Made by a program: the position numbers and the translations under genes
Notes under the pieces: generated by a model
Databases searched by the model: none
What the model saw: the letters and a program-made list of their open reading frames with translations, nothing else
Told to the model about the DNA's origin: nothing
Shown here: one piece after another, positions 25,797 through 34,433 of the stretch
Numbering within the stretch: position 1 is the stretch's first letter
How the letters are laid out: every line of letters begins with the position of its first letter
Source: [Clostridium] ultunense DSM 10521
Lineage (GTDB): Bacteria > Bacillota > Clostridia > Tissierellales > Tepidimicrobiaceae
Reading direction: 5' to 3'
Length of the DNA: 64,000 bases
Assembly: GCF_000511955.1 (NCBI RefSeq)
Contig: NZ_AZSU01000003.1
Span: 732,124-796,123 of the forward strand

Positions 25797-26666
25797 TCTT
25801 AAAACTTGGAATTCATAATCATTCTGTTGTAGATATTCAATAATATATGGTAAGGATTCAGAGGTTGTATATTTTGAATCCATATCATGCATTAAAATTA
25901 TAAGTTCTTTTTGTCCGTTATAAGTGCTTTTAAATCTTTGGATTAATCTATCTTTTGGAATATAATGCCCTTCTGCATCTCCATTTAAAGAATTCCAATC
26001 ATAATAAGTATATCCTTTTTCTAATACAGCCTTTCTAAAAGGTGCTTTTTTCTCACCAAAGGAACCTCCAGGAAATCTAACTAGTTTTGTTTCGTAATCC
26101 TCACCTAATATACCCTTCAACACTTTTTCAGTATTTTCCAGCTCCTTTAAAAAATTGGAAGTTCTTCTATATATATAATTGTATCTATGACTGTAGGTAT
26201 GATTTCCTATAGCATGTCCTTCTTGGTGGATTCTTTTAATTATTTCTGGATACTTTTCTGCTGAACTTCCTATTACAAAAAAGGTTGCCTTTACATCATA
26301 TTTCTTTAAAATATCTAATATCTGAGGGGTTACTTTCTCCGAGGGACCATCATCAAAGGTTAAGAAAACATTCCTTCTGTTTTCCACTTGGTCTAATTCC
26401 TTTTGTTGTCTTTTTTCTAACTCTGCAAGTTTGGCCTTCTCGGCTTGGATAAGCTGCTTTTCATGTTGTAGAGCTAAATTTACTGCAGATTTTTCAGACA
26501 TTAATAGGATACTTTCTGATAGATTCCCAGCCTCTACCACATCTGAGGCTCCTTTTTTATAGTATTTATACGAAGTCCTGAGGAAGAACAATATGAATAT
26601 AATAATAAATACTGTAATATATCTTATGACTTTTATTTTATTTTTATCTTTTCTAGATTTTCCCAT
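25794..26666 (-). CDS. Membrane-anchored polysaccharide deacetylase
   Basis: 290 residues. N-terminal anchor near 12-30, a 50-residue lysine/glutamate-rich coiled-coil stalk, then a NodB domain: FLTFDDGPS near 100 with the metal-ligand Asp pair, GNHTYSHRY near 150 with the two His, VRFPGGSFG near 195, and LIILMHDMD near 262. Such proteins deacetylate peptidoglycan or other surface glycans (PgdA/PdaA group). It is just upstream of the two-component system on the same strand, separated by a palindrome. Confidence 0.88.
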   Translation of the reverse strand: MGKSRKDKNKIKVIRYITVFIIIFILFFLRTSYKYYKKGASDVVEAGNLSESILLMSEKSAVNLALQHEKQLIQAEKAKLAELEKRQQKELDQVENRRNVFLTFDDGPSEKVTPQILDILKKYDVKATFFVIGSSAEKYPEIIKRIHQEGHAIGNHTYSHRYNYIYRRTSNFLKELENTEKVLKGILGEDYETKLVRFPGGSFGEKKAPFRKAVLEKGYTYYDWNSLNGDAEGHYIPKDRLIQRFKSTYNGQKELIILMHDMDSKYTTSESLPYIIEYLQQNDYEFQVLR

Positions 26667-26792
26667 CTATGTCCCTCCTTTATTCCTTATGTCAATTCTA
26701 AAACTATTCCCTATATATAGAATACTATATGCCCCAAAATTTTGCATTACAAAGATGTAAATAAAAAATTACAAAAAGGTTACAAATTAATA

Positions 26793-26827
26793 AGTACCAA
26801 ATAGGTTGCCCTAACCTATTTAGTACC
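26793..26827 (-). terminator. Terminator of the 107-residue unknown gene
   Basis: Arms 26793-26807 and 26813-26827 pair over 13 of 15 positions, with a 5-nt loop. It lies 10 bp beyond the stop codon at 26837. Only a weak T-rich trail follows on the minus strand. Confidence 0.6.
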
Positions 26828-26836
26828 ATATTAAAT

Positions 26837-27160
26837 TTAATATTCCGCCCCATAGAATCCATGTGGATTTATTCTCCGTATCAATTCAGATATAAGTATT
26901 ATACTTATAATATCCCTGACCAGCCTTCTTCTCCCATAAAAAGGCCTTTGGGTTACTCTGTACCTACCTCTCCTTTCTATAGGGTCTTCATCTATTTCTG
27001 GACATTCATACACCATTTTCTCATAGACTTCATCTATCATGGCCTCCATATCTTCTTTAGAAATATCTCTTTTATCCCCATTTTTCTCCAAGTATCTATT
27101 TACCGAATCTATGGCTTTAGGGTATATCCTATAATATAGTTCTGGATAGTTATAATCCAT
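26837..27160 (-). CDS. Conserved-looking unknown protein
   Basis: 107 residues, no family recognised. It starts MDYNYPELYYRIYPK with a tyrosine-rich head, has an acidic middle (DISKEDMEAMIDEVYEKM), and then a strongly basic, arginine-rich stretch (RRGRYRVTQRPFYGRRRLVR) followed by a hydrophobic helix (DIISIILISELIRRI) and a GFYG end. The basic-then-hydrophobic tail could associate with membrane or a spore/cell-surface layer. GGGGAGG precedes the ATG. A stand-alone gene between a deacetylase and an ABC exporter. Confidence 0.7.
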   Translation of the reverse strand: MDYNYPELYYRIYPKAIDSVNRYLEKNGDKRDISKEDMEAMIDEVYEKMVYECPEIDEDPIERRGRYRVTQRPFYGRRRLVRDIISIILISELIRRINPHGFYGAEY

Positions 27161-27225
27161 AATAAAACCTCCCCATGCATATTCAATATATAATATGCAT
27201 TAGGAGGTGTTATTGATACAATTAT

Positions 27226-28959
27226 TTAGGATACTAAATCTTTAAACTGAGATCTATATAGATTAGCATATATGTCATCTATTTCTAGAAGCTCTTCATG
27301 ACTGCCTTTTTCTTCAATCCCCTCATTGGTTAATACCAAAATTTCATCTGCATTCTTTATAGTTGATAATCTATGGGCTATTATTAAGGTGGTTCTACCT
27401 TTAGCCAGTTCTTCTAAGGATTCTTGGATCAATACTTCCGTTTCATTATCCAGTGCAGATGTAGCCTCGTCTAAAATCAGAATTGGGGGGTCTTTTAAAA
27501 ACAATCTAGCTATGGAAATTCTTTGCTTTTGTCCTCCTGATAATTTAACTCCCTTTTCTCCAATATAGGTATCATATCCATTGGGAAGGGTCATTATAAA
27601 ATCATGAATACGGGCTTTTTTTGCTGCTTCAATTATATCTTCCTCAGGTTTAGTCGGATCCCCATAGGATATATTATCCATAATAGTTCCAGTAAATAAG
27701 AATACATCCTGCTGCACTAAGCCGATATTCTTCCTTAAAGATTTAAGGGTAATATCCCTTATATCCTTCCCATCGATTAAGATTTGGCCTTCATTAATAT
27801 CATAAAATCTAGGTATTAGATGGCATAGAGTAGTTTTACCCGCCCCAGAAGGTCCTACTATTGCAACGGTTTTTCCTGCTTCAATGTTTAAGTTTAAATC
27901 CGATAATACTCTATCTTCACCATTGGTATAGCTAAAGGATACATCTTTGAATTCAATATCCCCTTTTACCTTGGTAAGTTCTACAGCATCTTCCTTATCT
28001 ATAATGTCTGGTTCAATATTCATAATCTCCATAAATCTTTCAAAACCTGTCATGCCATCCTGATATTGTTGCATAAAATCTGACAACCTTCTAATAGGCT
28101 GCATGAAAAAATTAACGTATAGAGTATATGCAAGTAAGTCTCCTAAGGTAATGAATTCCCTGTATACAAAATATCCACCAGCACTAATTACTATTAGATT
28201 AAGAATATTGGTAATAAGGCCTATTCCAGCAACAAACTCAGCCATAGCTTTATAAGAATATTTTCTTGCTTCTTTAAATTCATCGTTTCCATCATTAAAT
28301 TTTTGAATTTCATACTCCTCATTGGTGAAGGATTTGGCCACCCGTACTCCTGATATGCTATTTTCCAATTGAGCATTTACATTAGCAATTTTCTTTCTAA
28401 CCTGTCTAAAGGAGTCTTGCATTTTAGTCCTTTTACTCATGGAAAACCAGATCATTACAGGAACAAAAGCAAATATTATTAAAGTTAATCTCCATTCTAT
28501 CCTAATTAAAAGGATAAAAGAACCTACCAACATTACCAGGGAAATAAATAGATCTTCGGGACCATGATGAGCTAGTTCTGTAATATCCCTTAAATCGTTG
28601 ACCAGCCTTGACATTATGTGCCCAGTTTTGGTGTTGTCATAATAACTAAAGGGCAGAGTTTGTAAATGGGCAAATAAATCTTTCCGCATATCATACTCAA
28701 TATATACACCTAGAACATGTCCCCAGTAGGATACTATATAATAACTAATATATCTAAATATAAACAGAACTAACATTATAATAGTCCATCTAAGTAAAAG
28801 GTCCATCCTACCAGCTGGTATAATTTCATTGACAATATTTCGTGTAACCATAGGAAATACCAAATCGAATGCAGAAATTAAAAAAGCAAAAAACATATCT
28901 ATAAAGAATAGTTTTCTATGGGGTTTATAATAGGAAATAAATTTCTTAAGCAATTTCAA
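27226..28959 (-). CDS. ABC exporter half-transporter (fused permease-ATPase)
   Basis: 577 residues: six membrane helices in 1-310, nucleotide-binding domain from about 335. Walker A is GPSGAGKTT near 370, signature LSGGQKQR near 475, Walker B ILILDEATSALD, switch His in IAHRLSTIK. This is the MsbA/BmrA/LmrA multidrug or lipid exporter class and works as a homodimer. Its start overlaps the MarR gene stop by 4 bp, so the regulator and pump form one operon, consistent with drug-inducible efflux. Confidence 0.92.
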   Translation of the reverse strand: MKLLKKFISYYKPHRKLFFIDMFFAFLISAFDLVFPMVTRNIVNEIIPAGRMDLLLRWTIIMLVLFIFRYISYYIVSYWGHVLGVYIEYDMRKDLFAHLQTLPFSYYDNTKTGHIMSRLVNDLRDITELAHHGPEDLFISLVMLVGSFILLIRIEWRLTLIIFAFVPVMIWFSMSKRTKMQDSFRQVRKKIANVNAQLENSISGVRVAKSFTNEEYEIQKFNDGNDEFKEARKYSYKAMAEFVAGIGLITNILNLIVISAGGYFVYREFITLGDLLAYTLYVNFFMQPIRRLSDFMQQYQDGMTGFERFMEIMNIEPDIIDKEDAVELTKVKGDIEFKDVSFSYTNGEDRVLSDLNLNIEAGKTVAIVGPSGAGKTTLCHLIPRFYDINEGQILIDGKDIRDITLKSLRKNIGLVQQDVFLFTGTIMDNISYGDPTKPEEDIIEAAKKARIHDFIMTLPNGYDTYIGEKGVKLSGGQKQRISIARLFLKDPPILILDEATSALDNETEVLIQESLEELAKGRTTLIIAHRLSTIKNADEILVLTNEGIEEKGSHEELLEIDDIYANLYRSQFKDLVS

Positions 28960-29399
28960 TCCTCCTTTTTCAAATTATTATATAATATGCTTAAATTAGT
29001 TAATAAATTTTCTATTTCATCCTTTTCCATCTTTTCTAAGGCAATATAGGTAACCCTATTGCTCCTCTCTTGTCGAATAGTGTGGATTAAATCCAATCCT
29101 CTTTCCGTAATAATAACCCTAGTAACCCTTCTATCCTTTGGGTCATCAACTCTACTAACTAATTCCTTTTCTTCAAGGCGTGATATCTTCTCCGATATAG
29201 TATTTTGTGCTCTATTAAATTTCTTAGAAATTTCATTAATTGTAGGGGGTTTTTCGCTAAAGCTTAAATAGATTAATAGGTGATATTGGTCATAGGTTAA
29301 ACCATATTCTTGAGCTATTTGATGCCCTTTTGTATGGATAATATTGCTACATTCTCTAATATAGTCGGAAATGGTTTCCGATGCTTTTTGTAATTCCAT
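28956..29399 (-). CDS. MarR family transcriptional regulator
   Basis: 147 residues; winged helix with YDQYHLLIYLSFSEKPPTIN, EISKKFNRAQNTISEKISRL (recognition region near 65-80) and LVSRVDDPKDRRVTRVIITE wing. It probably represses its own operon with the ABC exporter through the inverted repeat overlapping its -10, and may affect the divergent MFS gene as well. TGGAGGTGAT precedes the ATG. Confidence 0.9.
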   Translation of the reverse strand: MELQKASETISDYIRECSNIIHTKGHQIAQEYGLTYDQYHLLIYLSFSEKPPTINEISKKFNRAQNTISEKISRLEEKELVSRVDDPKDRRVTRVIITERGLDLIHTIRQERSNRVTYIALEKMEKDEIENLLTNLSILYNNLKKED

Positions 29400-29434
29400 A
29401 TTATCACCTCCAAAATCACCTTCGTTTATCTAAT

Positions 29435-29478
29435 ATATCGCATAACGATATTATACCATCCCTATTCCCTTTTTTCAA
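29435..29478 (-). promoter_or_regulatory. marR-exporter promoter with overlapping inverted repeat
   Basis: On the minus strand TTGAAA (complement at 29473-29478), a 17-nt spacer and TATAAT (complement at 29450-29455) form a near-consensus promoter. ATATCG-CATAA-CGATAT (29435-29451) is a 6-bp inverted repeat with flanking partial symmetry that overlaps the end of the -10, a typical MarR operator position. Confidence 0.65.
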
Positions 29479-29523
29479 TTATAATATATAATAATATTTA
29501 GTACATAATTTAAGGAGGTCTCC

Positions 29524-30699
29524 ATGAATTTCTTTTTAATGTTTTTAACTACATTCTTAATACAATTAATTATTGCAACAGAAATGAATATTATAGCCCC
29601 TTTGGCTCCCTTCCTATCCCAGTATTTTAATATTAAAGATAGTTCGGTTATCATGTTCAATATAGGGTTTTCTCTAGTAGGCCTTTTGGTTCCTATTTTA
29701 GGCGTTTTTGCCGATAAATATGGCAAAAAGAAAAGTTTAATGGTGGCTTTAATCTTCTTTATCGGTGGTACATTAGTAAGTGGATTAGCTAAAAATCCTA
29801 TCCTATTCGCCTTAGGTAGGATTTTTGTAGGAATTGGATACTTTTCCCTTAGTGGCACTAATCTATCCTATTTGAGTGAATTTGTCCCCTACGAATCTAG
29901 GGGAAAAGCTTCTGGAATATTAAGAACCGCCTTTGGGATTGCTATTCTATTTAGCCCTCTATATGCAACCAATATGATAAATAAATATGGAGTATTAGAA
30001 AGTGTCTACCTTCCTCTTACAACTATTGGAGTAATATGTTTATTATTATTATTTAAATTACCTGAAACAAAGAAATCTAAGAATGTAAGGTTGGATATAA
30101 ACGAGCTTTTAACTATGCTACGAAACCCAATTAATTATAAATCTTTAATGATAATTTTTTTTATCCTTGCAGCACCTACTTTGTTATTAAGCTTCCTAGG
30201 TATATATATTTCCAATTATTTTAATCTTAATCAAGTTGAAATTGGTTATTTATATACTATAGTTGCATTTGGAACTACTTTGGGTATTATATTTGCTGCT
30301 TTATTTACTGATAAAATAGGGAAAGAAAAGTTGTCTAGAGTCCTTTTTACCTTTGTATTGGTCTCTCTAATCCCTATAGTTTTTTCAAAATCTATAAGGG
30401 TTATAGTTGGTTTTTTAACTCTAGTTACCGTTGGTTTAGATGGAGGATGGACTGCTTATCAGACTCTTTGTACCGAAATAAATCCCGAAAAGAGGGGCAC
30501 CTTTATGAGCTTATTTTATACCGTAAATGCAATAACAGTAACCATCTATTCCATATTAGGCCCTGTTTTTTATAATATAGGTGGTTACAAATTACTGGTA
30601 ATCATATCCATAATAACTACTTCTATGGCCCTTAAAATATTATTTAGTATGTCTATAGAAAAAAATTTAATCTCAAAAAACAATCCCTCTAAATTCTAG
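29524..30699 (+). CDS. MFS transporter (drug efflux type)
   Basis: 391 residues, 12 predicted membrane helices. The loop 2-3 motif is GVFADKYGKKKSLM near 60 and motif after helix 8 is FTDKIGKEKLSRVL near 260; LGRIFVGIGYFSLSG near 98 is the helix 4 segment. This pattern fits drug/sugar efflux members of the family. It is divergent from the MarR/ABC exporter operon across 124 bp, so it could be co-regulated. AAGGAGG precedes the ATG. It overlaps the opposing gene's end by 11 bp. Confidence 0.88.
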   Translation: MNFFLMFLTTFLIQLIIATEMNIIAPLAPFLSQYFNIKDSSVIMFNIGFSLVGLLVPILGVFADKYGKKKSLMVALIFFIGGTLVSGLAKNPILFALGRIFVGIGYFSLSGTNLSYLSEFVPYESRGKASGILRTAFGIAILFSPLYATNMINKYGVLESVYLPLTTIGVICLLLLFKLPETKKSKNVRLDINELLTMLRNPINYKSLMIIFFILAAPTLLLSFLGIYISNYFNLNQVEIGYLYTIVAFGTTLGIIFAALFTDKIGKEKLSRVLFTFVLVSLIPIVFSKSIRVIVGFLTLVTVGLDGGWTAYQTLCTEINPEKRGTFMSLFYTVNAITVTIYSILGPVFYNIGGYKLLVIISIITTSMALKILFSMSIEKNLISKNNPSKF

Positions 30700-30708
30700 A
30701 GGGATTTT
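30682..30708. terminator. Bidirectional terminator between overlapping convergent stops
   Basis: AATCCCTCT (30682-30690) pairs with AGAGGGATT (30698-30706), stem 9 bp, followed by TTT on the plus strand and preceded by A6. It contains the stop regions of both the MFS gene and the opposite unknown gene. Confidence 0.75.
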
Positions 30709-32587
30709 CTCTATTATAAACCAACAAAGATATTAAATAATGGGTCATATATATGAAGGTTATCATACCTGTATCATTAAGTAAGAAACCTATAATTCCG
30801 GTAATGAGTATTATATAAGTTTGTTTCTTTAAATTTTCATTGATGCCATTTAATAAGGTTCTAAGAGAGATTGCCTGAGCTACTAATACTATGCTAAAGG
30901 GAGGCAGTAAGGTTAGTTTTATTAACTCCCTAGCTTTAATCCTAAACATGTCTACAAACTCACTAATTCCATGGGTCTTTAGTCTTATAAAAAAGTTAAT
31001 TGCATGGCTTTTTTCATTGCTAAGATAATCAAAGTACATATTCACACCAAATATTAAAATTCCAGCCAAGATTAGAAGGGCTAAGTTTTTTATATTCCAG
31101 TTCTTTCCCAGTAAATTTGTATATATAATAATCAAAAACAAAGCTAAAGCAGTTAGAAACCCTCCCGTATTTGCTCCATAATTAGCAGACAAAACTATCA
31201 TATTGGTAAAAACATGTATTAAACAGATTAAGTTTTTTAAAAATTCGTTTTTAAATAGTTCCATGACAAAATAGCAGCTGATTATAGAACTTACTAATAA
31301 AACTCCCATAATGCCATTATTAAATCCATAATATCTAGCTCCATAGAATAAATTATTAAAGCCTATATAGGAGTTATATATGGTTTCAGGGTAAAAAATG
31401 ATTCCAAGGATAATTAATCCGTAGGTCAATGTAGCGAACAATTTAATAGTATTTACATCTCTATCTGCCATAAATATGGTTATAATGTAGGAGGTTAGCA
31501 GGTTTATGAATAGATATAGAGCTATATTTATATGTAAACTTGACGCCCCCATTAGTAATCCAATAAAGATATTGATAACAATAAAGCTATTGAATAAGTT
31601 GATTTTGTCAAGTTTATCTTTTCTATTTTTATAGATATAATAAGCTGTATAACCCTGTACAAAGTATACTAAGCCATGAAATATATATGTTATTAAGATT
31701 AAATTTATGGTCTTTTTAAATAAATCTTTAATATTGTTTAGATTGTTCTGTCTTTCTACTATATTAATTTTATTTCCTATAATAGAACTATCCTTCTCCC
31801 CATAAATAGAGAGTAATTCTCCATAAATATCTTCTATGGTTATAAAACCCTCTCTTTTAGTTGAAGAGCTTTTAATCATTCCATTGTCCTTGCCGTTAAT
31901 ATAGATAACAGGTACTAGACTGCTATTGATAATATATTCCATCCTTTTAGATACTTTTTTGGGAAGTATAAAAATATTATAATCTTTATATTCCTGGATA
32001 TAATCTTTCAATAATCTTACTCTATAGTTAGTCTGGTCTATATTATAGGATAGTACCAATATATTAGATTTAGATAAATGAAGGTTAGTCTTATTAATTA
32101 ACCAATTCTTATGATATTTTATTTCAATCTCGCCATAATTAATACTGCCAGTATTGTTTGCAGCTACTATAGCCGAAGAATTATCGCCTATATAGGATAT
32201 ACCTTCATCTTTTAATTTTTCCCCCAAAACATTTGTTTTAATATTGTTAATTCCTTTAGATAAATCCTTAACCATATCCTCATAGCCTGATATAATTATT
32301 GTCCCATTTTCATCTTTATAGAGTCCTTTATAATATTCTGGTTTGATTCCCACTTTTCTTCCTGCGGCAATTGAAAAATAGTAGCTTTCAACTCCAAATG
32401 GTTTCCTCGTCTTTATGTTCATAAGTCCAGTTCCAAAATTGATTCCATCAGTAATATCTTCTAAAACCTCTAAATCCAATTCATCGACTAAAATTAAAAT
32501 TGACTTTTCCTCCATGGCATAAGAAGTATTACCAAATAATTGGACTAAAATTATAGCTAAAATAATTATTATATTTCGTTTTTCCAT
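30689..32587 (-). CDS. Large membrane protein with an extracytoplasmic alkaline-phosphatase-like domain (unknown)
   Basis: 632 residues from ATG 32587 (AAAGGG upstream; the frame extends to 32626). Residues 1-25 are a signal/anchor, about 30-290 an extracytoplasmic domain, 300-630 about ten membrane segments. The first domain (ILILVDELDLEVLEDI, GTGLMNIKT, SYYFSIAAGRKVGI, LGEKLKDEGISYIGDNSSA, SGSxNYGE-like NTGSINYGEIE) resembles alkaline-phosphatase-fold domains of large bacterial membrane proteins, but the usual metal-binding Asp/His set is not evident. I do not recognise a named family. Downstream partner of a small membrane protein and an HTH-TPR regulator. Confidence 0.6.
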   Translation of the reverse strand: MEKRNIIIILAIILVQLFGNTSYAMEEKSILILVDELDLEVLEDITDGINFGTGLMNIKTRKPFGVESYYFSIAAGRKVGIKPEYYKGLYKDENGTIIISGYEDMVKDLSKGINNIKTNVLGEKLKDEGISYIGDNSSAIVAANNTGSINYGEIEIKYHKNWLINKTNLHLSKSNILVLSYNIDQTNYRVRLLKDYIQEYKDYNIFILPKKVSKRMEYIINSSLVPVIYINGKDNGMIKSSSTKREGFITIEDIYGELLSIYGEKDSSIIGNKINIVERQNNLNNIKDLFKKTINLILITYIFHGLVYFVQGYTAYYIYKNRKDKLDKINLFNSFIVINIFIGLLMGASSLHINIALYLFINLLTSYIITIFMADRDVNTIKLFATLTYGLIILGIIFYPETIYNSYIGFNNLFYGARYYGFNNGIMGVLLVSSIISCYFVMELFKNEFLKNLICLIHVFTNMIVLSANYGANTGGFLTALALFLIIIYTNLLGKNWNIKNLALLILAGILIFGVNMYFDYLSNEKSHAINFFIRLKTHGISEFVDMFRIKARELIKLTLLPPFSIVLVAQAISLRTLLNGINENLKKQTYIILITGIIGFLLNDTGMITFIYMTHYLISLLVYNRENPSRI

Positions 32588-32598
32588 AGGAACACCCT

Positions 32599-32805
32599 TT
32601 AATATATGATGTAGTTCAAAATACAAAATATTCCTAACACTATAGAAAGAATTCCAAGGAATATTCTATATTTATATAACCCGGTTGATCTGTCTATTGC
32701 TTTTTCCACTATATTTCTTTCCTTCCCTATTCTTTTAACGGTATACTTTTGGTTTAAAATCGTAAAAAGTCCTAGCATAAAAAATAATATTCCTACCAAT
32801 AACAA
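32599..32805 (-). CDS. Small two-helix membrane protein
   Basis: 68 residues starting at TTG with AAGAGG 8 nt upstream. It has two hydrophobic helices (MLLVGILFFMLGLFTIL and FLGILSIVLGIFCILNYI) joined by a basic loop, KRIGKERNIVEK. No family recognised. It sits 14 bp after the HTH-TPR gene and 11 bp before the large membrane protein, so all three probably share a transcript. Confidence 0.65.
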   Translation of the reverse strand: MLLVGILFFMLGLFTILNQKYTVKRIGKERNIVEKAIDRSTGLYKYRIFLGILSIVLGIFCILNYIIY

Positions 32806-32819
32806 CTGTATCGCCTCTT

Positions 32820-33557
32820 TTATATAATATTAGAAATACTATTCTCCAACTCTAATACCCTTCCATCCTTAAATACTATTTTGTCTATAATGCTCTTAGT
32901 TATTTCATAATTGCCCAATTTATAATAAGATAAAGCTTTGTAATAAAGCATATTGTCCTCTTCGCCATATAGGCTTGCCAGGTTATAATAGGTTATTGCC
33001 ATTTCATAATTTTTATCCATAAAATATGTTTTACCCATAGCCTTGTAACAATTATTTATACCACTAATATCCTCTTCTCTAAAATAGTGTAGGAGACTTT
33101 TGGAGAAATGGGTTATAGCACAGGAGTATAATCTTTCTCTATAAAGAAGTTTTCCTTTTAGTTTTAAGGATTTAGCCAATAAATCTGGTAAACCATATTC
33201 CCTGGATAAATGTATTATCTTATATAATTCCCAATATTTTTCATACTTATCTATACCATTTTTATTTGTTATTCTGTTAAACCCATCTATACATAATTCT
33301 CGAGCAATATCCTTTTCGTTTTTAATAAAATAGGAAGAGTTAATATTTAGGATAATCCCCTTTTCTTTAGCTTTCGCATTCAATATATCTGCAAGATAGG
33401 TTGCATTGATTATACTAATAGGTCTTTTGCCATTTTCAAACATGGAGATATAGTTTTTTGACATATATTTGCCGGACAAATCTCCTTGAGTCAATCCCAA
33501 TCTATTTCTAATTTCCTTAAGCCTTTGTCCTGGTTTTAATATTCTTAAATCGTCCAT
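32820..33557 (-). CDS. HTH (Xre)-TPR regulator
   Basis: 245 residues. N-terminal Xre helix-turn-helix at 1-70: LKEIRNRLGLTQGDLSGKYM then NYISMFENGKRPIS. From about 120 the protein is tandem helical TPR-like: AITHFSKSLLHYFREED, INNCYKAMGKTYFMDKNYEM, AITYYNLASLYGEEDN, MLYYKALSYYKLGNYEI. This is the Rgg/PlcR/RRNPP-like layout where TPRs bind a signal peptide, but HTH-TPR proteins also serve in sporulation or stress control. No peptide pheromone gene was found nearby. GGGAGTGACGAT precedes the ATG. Confidence 0.75.
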   Translation of the reverse strand: MDDLRILKPGQRLKEIRNRLGLTQGDLSGKYMSKNYISMFENGKRPISIINATYLADILNAKAKEKGIILNINSSYFIKNEKDIARELCIDGFNRITNKNGIDKYEKYWELYKIIHLSREYGLPDLLAKSLKLKGKLLYRERLYSCAITHFSKSLLHYFREEDISGINNCYKAMGKTYFMDKNYEMAITYYNLASLYGEEDNMLYYKALSYYKLGNYEITKSIIDKIVFKDGRVLELENSISNII

Positions 33558-33568
33558 ATCGTCACTCC

Positions 33569-34423
33569 CTATTCAATCAATAGAGCCTTTTGCCTTTCTC
33601 TATTTGATCTATTATATAACCAATTCATTATATCCAGTAAAACCTTATCCCTTTTATTTTCATTTAATATTTCGTGGAATAGGTCGTCATAGATTTTAAT
33701 CTCTTTATCTTCAGATAAAATATTATTATATAAAAATATAGCTGTCTCCTTTGGAACTATTTTGTCCTTCTCTCCATGGATAATCAAACAAGGGTAATTA
33801 TAGTTTCCTATATTTTTCCCTATCCAACTAGTTCCTTTTACTAAAAATTGAACATAAAAATTTAGAGTAGCTTCCTTAAGGACTAGTGGATCCATTTCAT
33901 AATCTTCAACCACTTCTGCCACACTACAAATATCCTTGGAAAGTTGATTTTTTATCTTCATCTTAGGTAGGAACAGGTTAATAAAATTGTAAATATCCCC
34001 TTTAATTCCTTCTATTTGGGGAACTCTCCTAACTGCTGCCCCTGAAAAAATCTGCCCTTCTAGCTTATTTGGATACTTTATACCGTATAGACAAGTAATA
34101 AATCCTCCCATACTATGGCCTAGCATGAACAGTGGTAATTTAGGGTACTCTTCTTTTGCTAAATTTACCACTCTATCTGCATCTTCGGCAAGATCCATAA
34201 AACTATTTATATGACCCTTTAAACCTTTACTTCTACCATGTCCCCTTAGATCATATCTATAAACACCAAAATTTGCTTCATTTAATTTTTCCGTTACATA
34301 ATCATACCTATTGAAGTGTTCAGCAAATCCATGATTTATGATTATATTGGCTATTGCTCCCTTTGGTACATCCTTTCTATAATAGAGTTTAACCTTACCT
34401 TCACAGTTTATATAATTTTCCAT
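33569..34423 (-). CDS. Alpha/beta hydrolase, monoglyceride lipase/lysophospholipase type
   Basis: 284 residues from ATG 34423, which has AGGGGG upstream; the frame extends into addA, but the internal start is preferred. IIINHGFAEHFNRYDYV near 33, YDLRGHGRSKG near 62, nucleophile elbow LGHSMGGFI near 95, Asp in HGEKDKIVPKE near 228 and His in LFHEILNE near 258 form the PldB/MGLL pattern. It probably cleaves acylglycerols or lysophospholipids. It follows addA by 10 bp. Confidence 0.85.
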   Translation of the reverse strand: MENYINCEGKVKLYYRKDVPKGAIANIIINHGFAEHFNRYDYVTEKLNEANFGVYRYDLRGHGRSKGLKGHINSFMDLAEDADRVVNLAKEEYPKLPLFMLGHSMGGFITCLYGIKYPNKLEGQIFSGAAVRRVPQIEGIKGDIYNFINLFLPKMKIKNQLSKDICSVAEVVEDYEMDPLVLKEATLNFYVQFLVKGTSWIGKNIGNYNYPCLIIHGEKDKIVPKETAIFLYNNILSEDKEIKIYDDLFHEILNENKRDKVLLDIMNWLYNRSNRERQKALLIE

Positions 34424-34433
34424 TCCAATCCCC

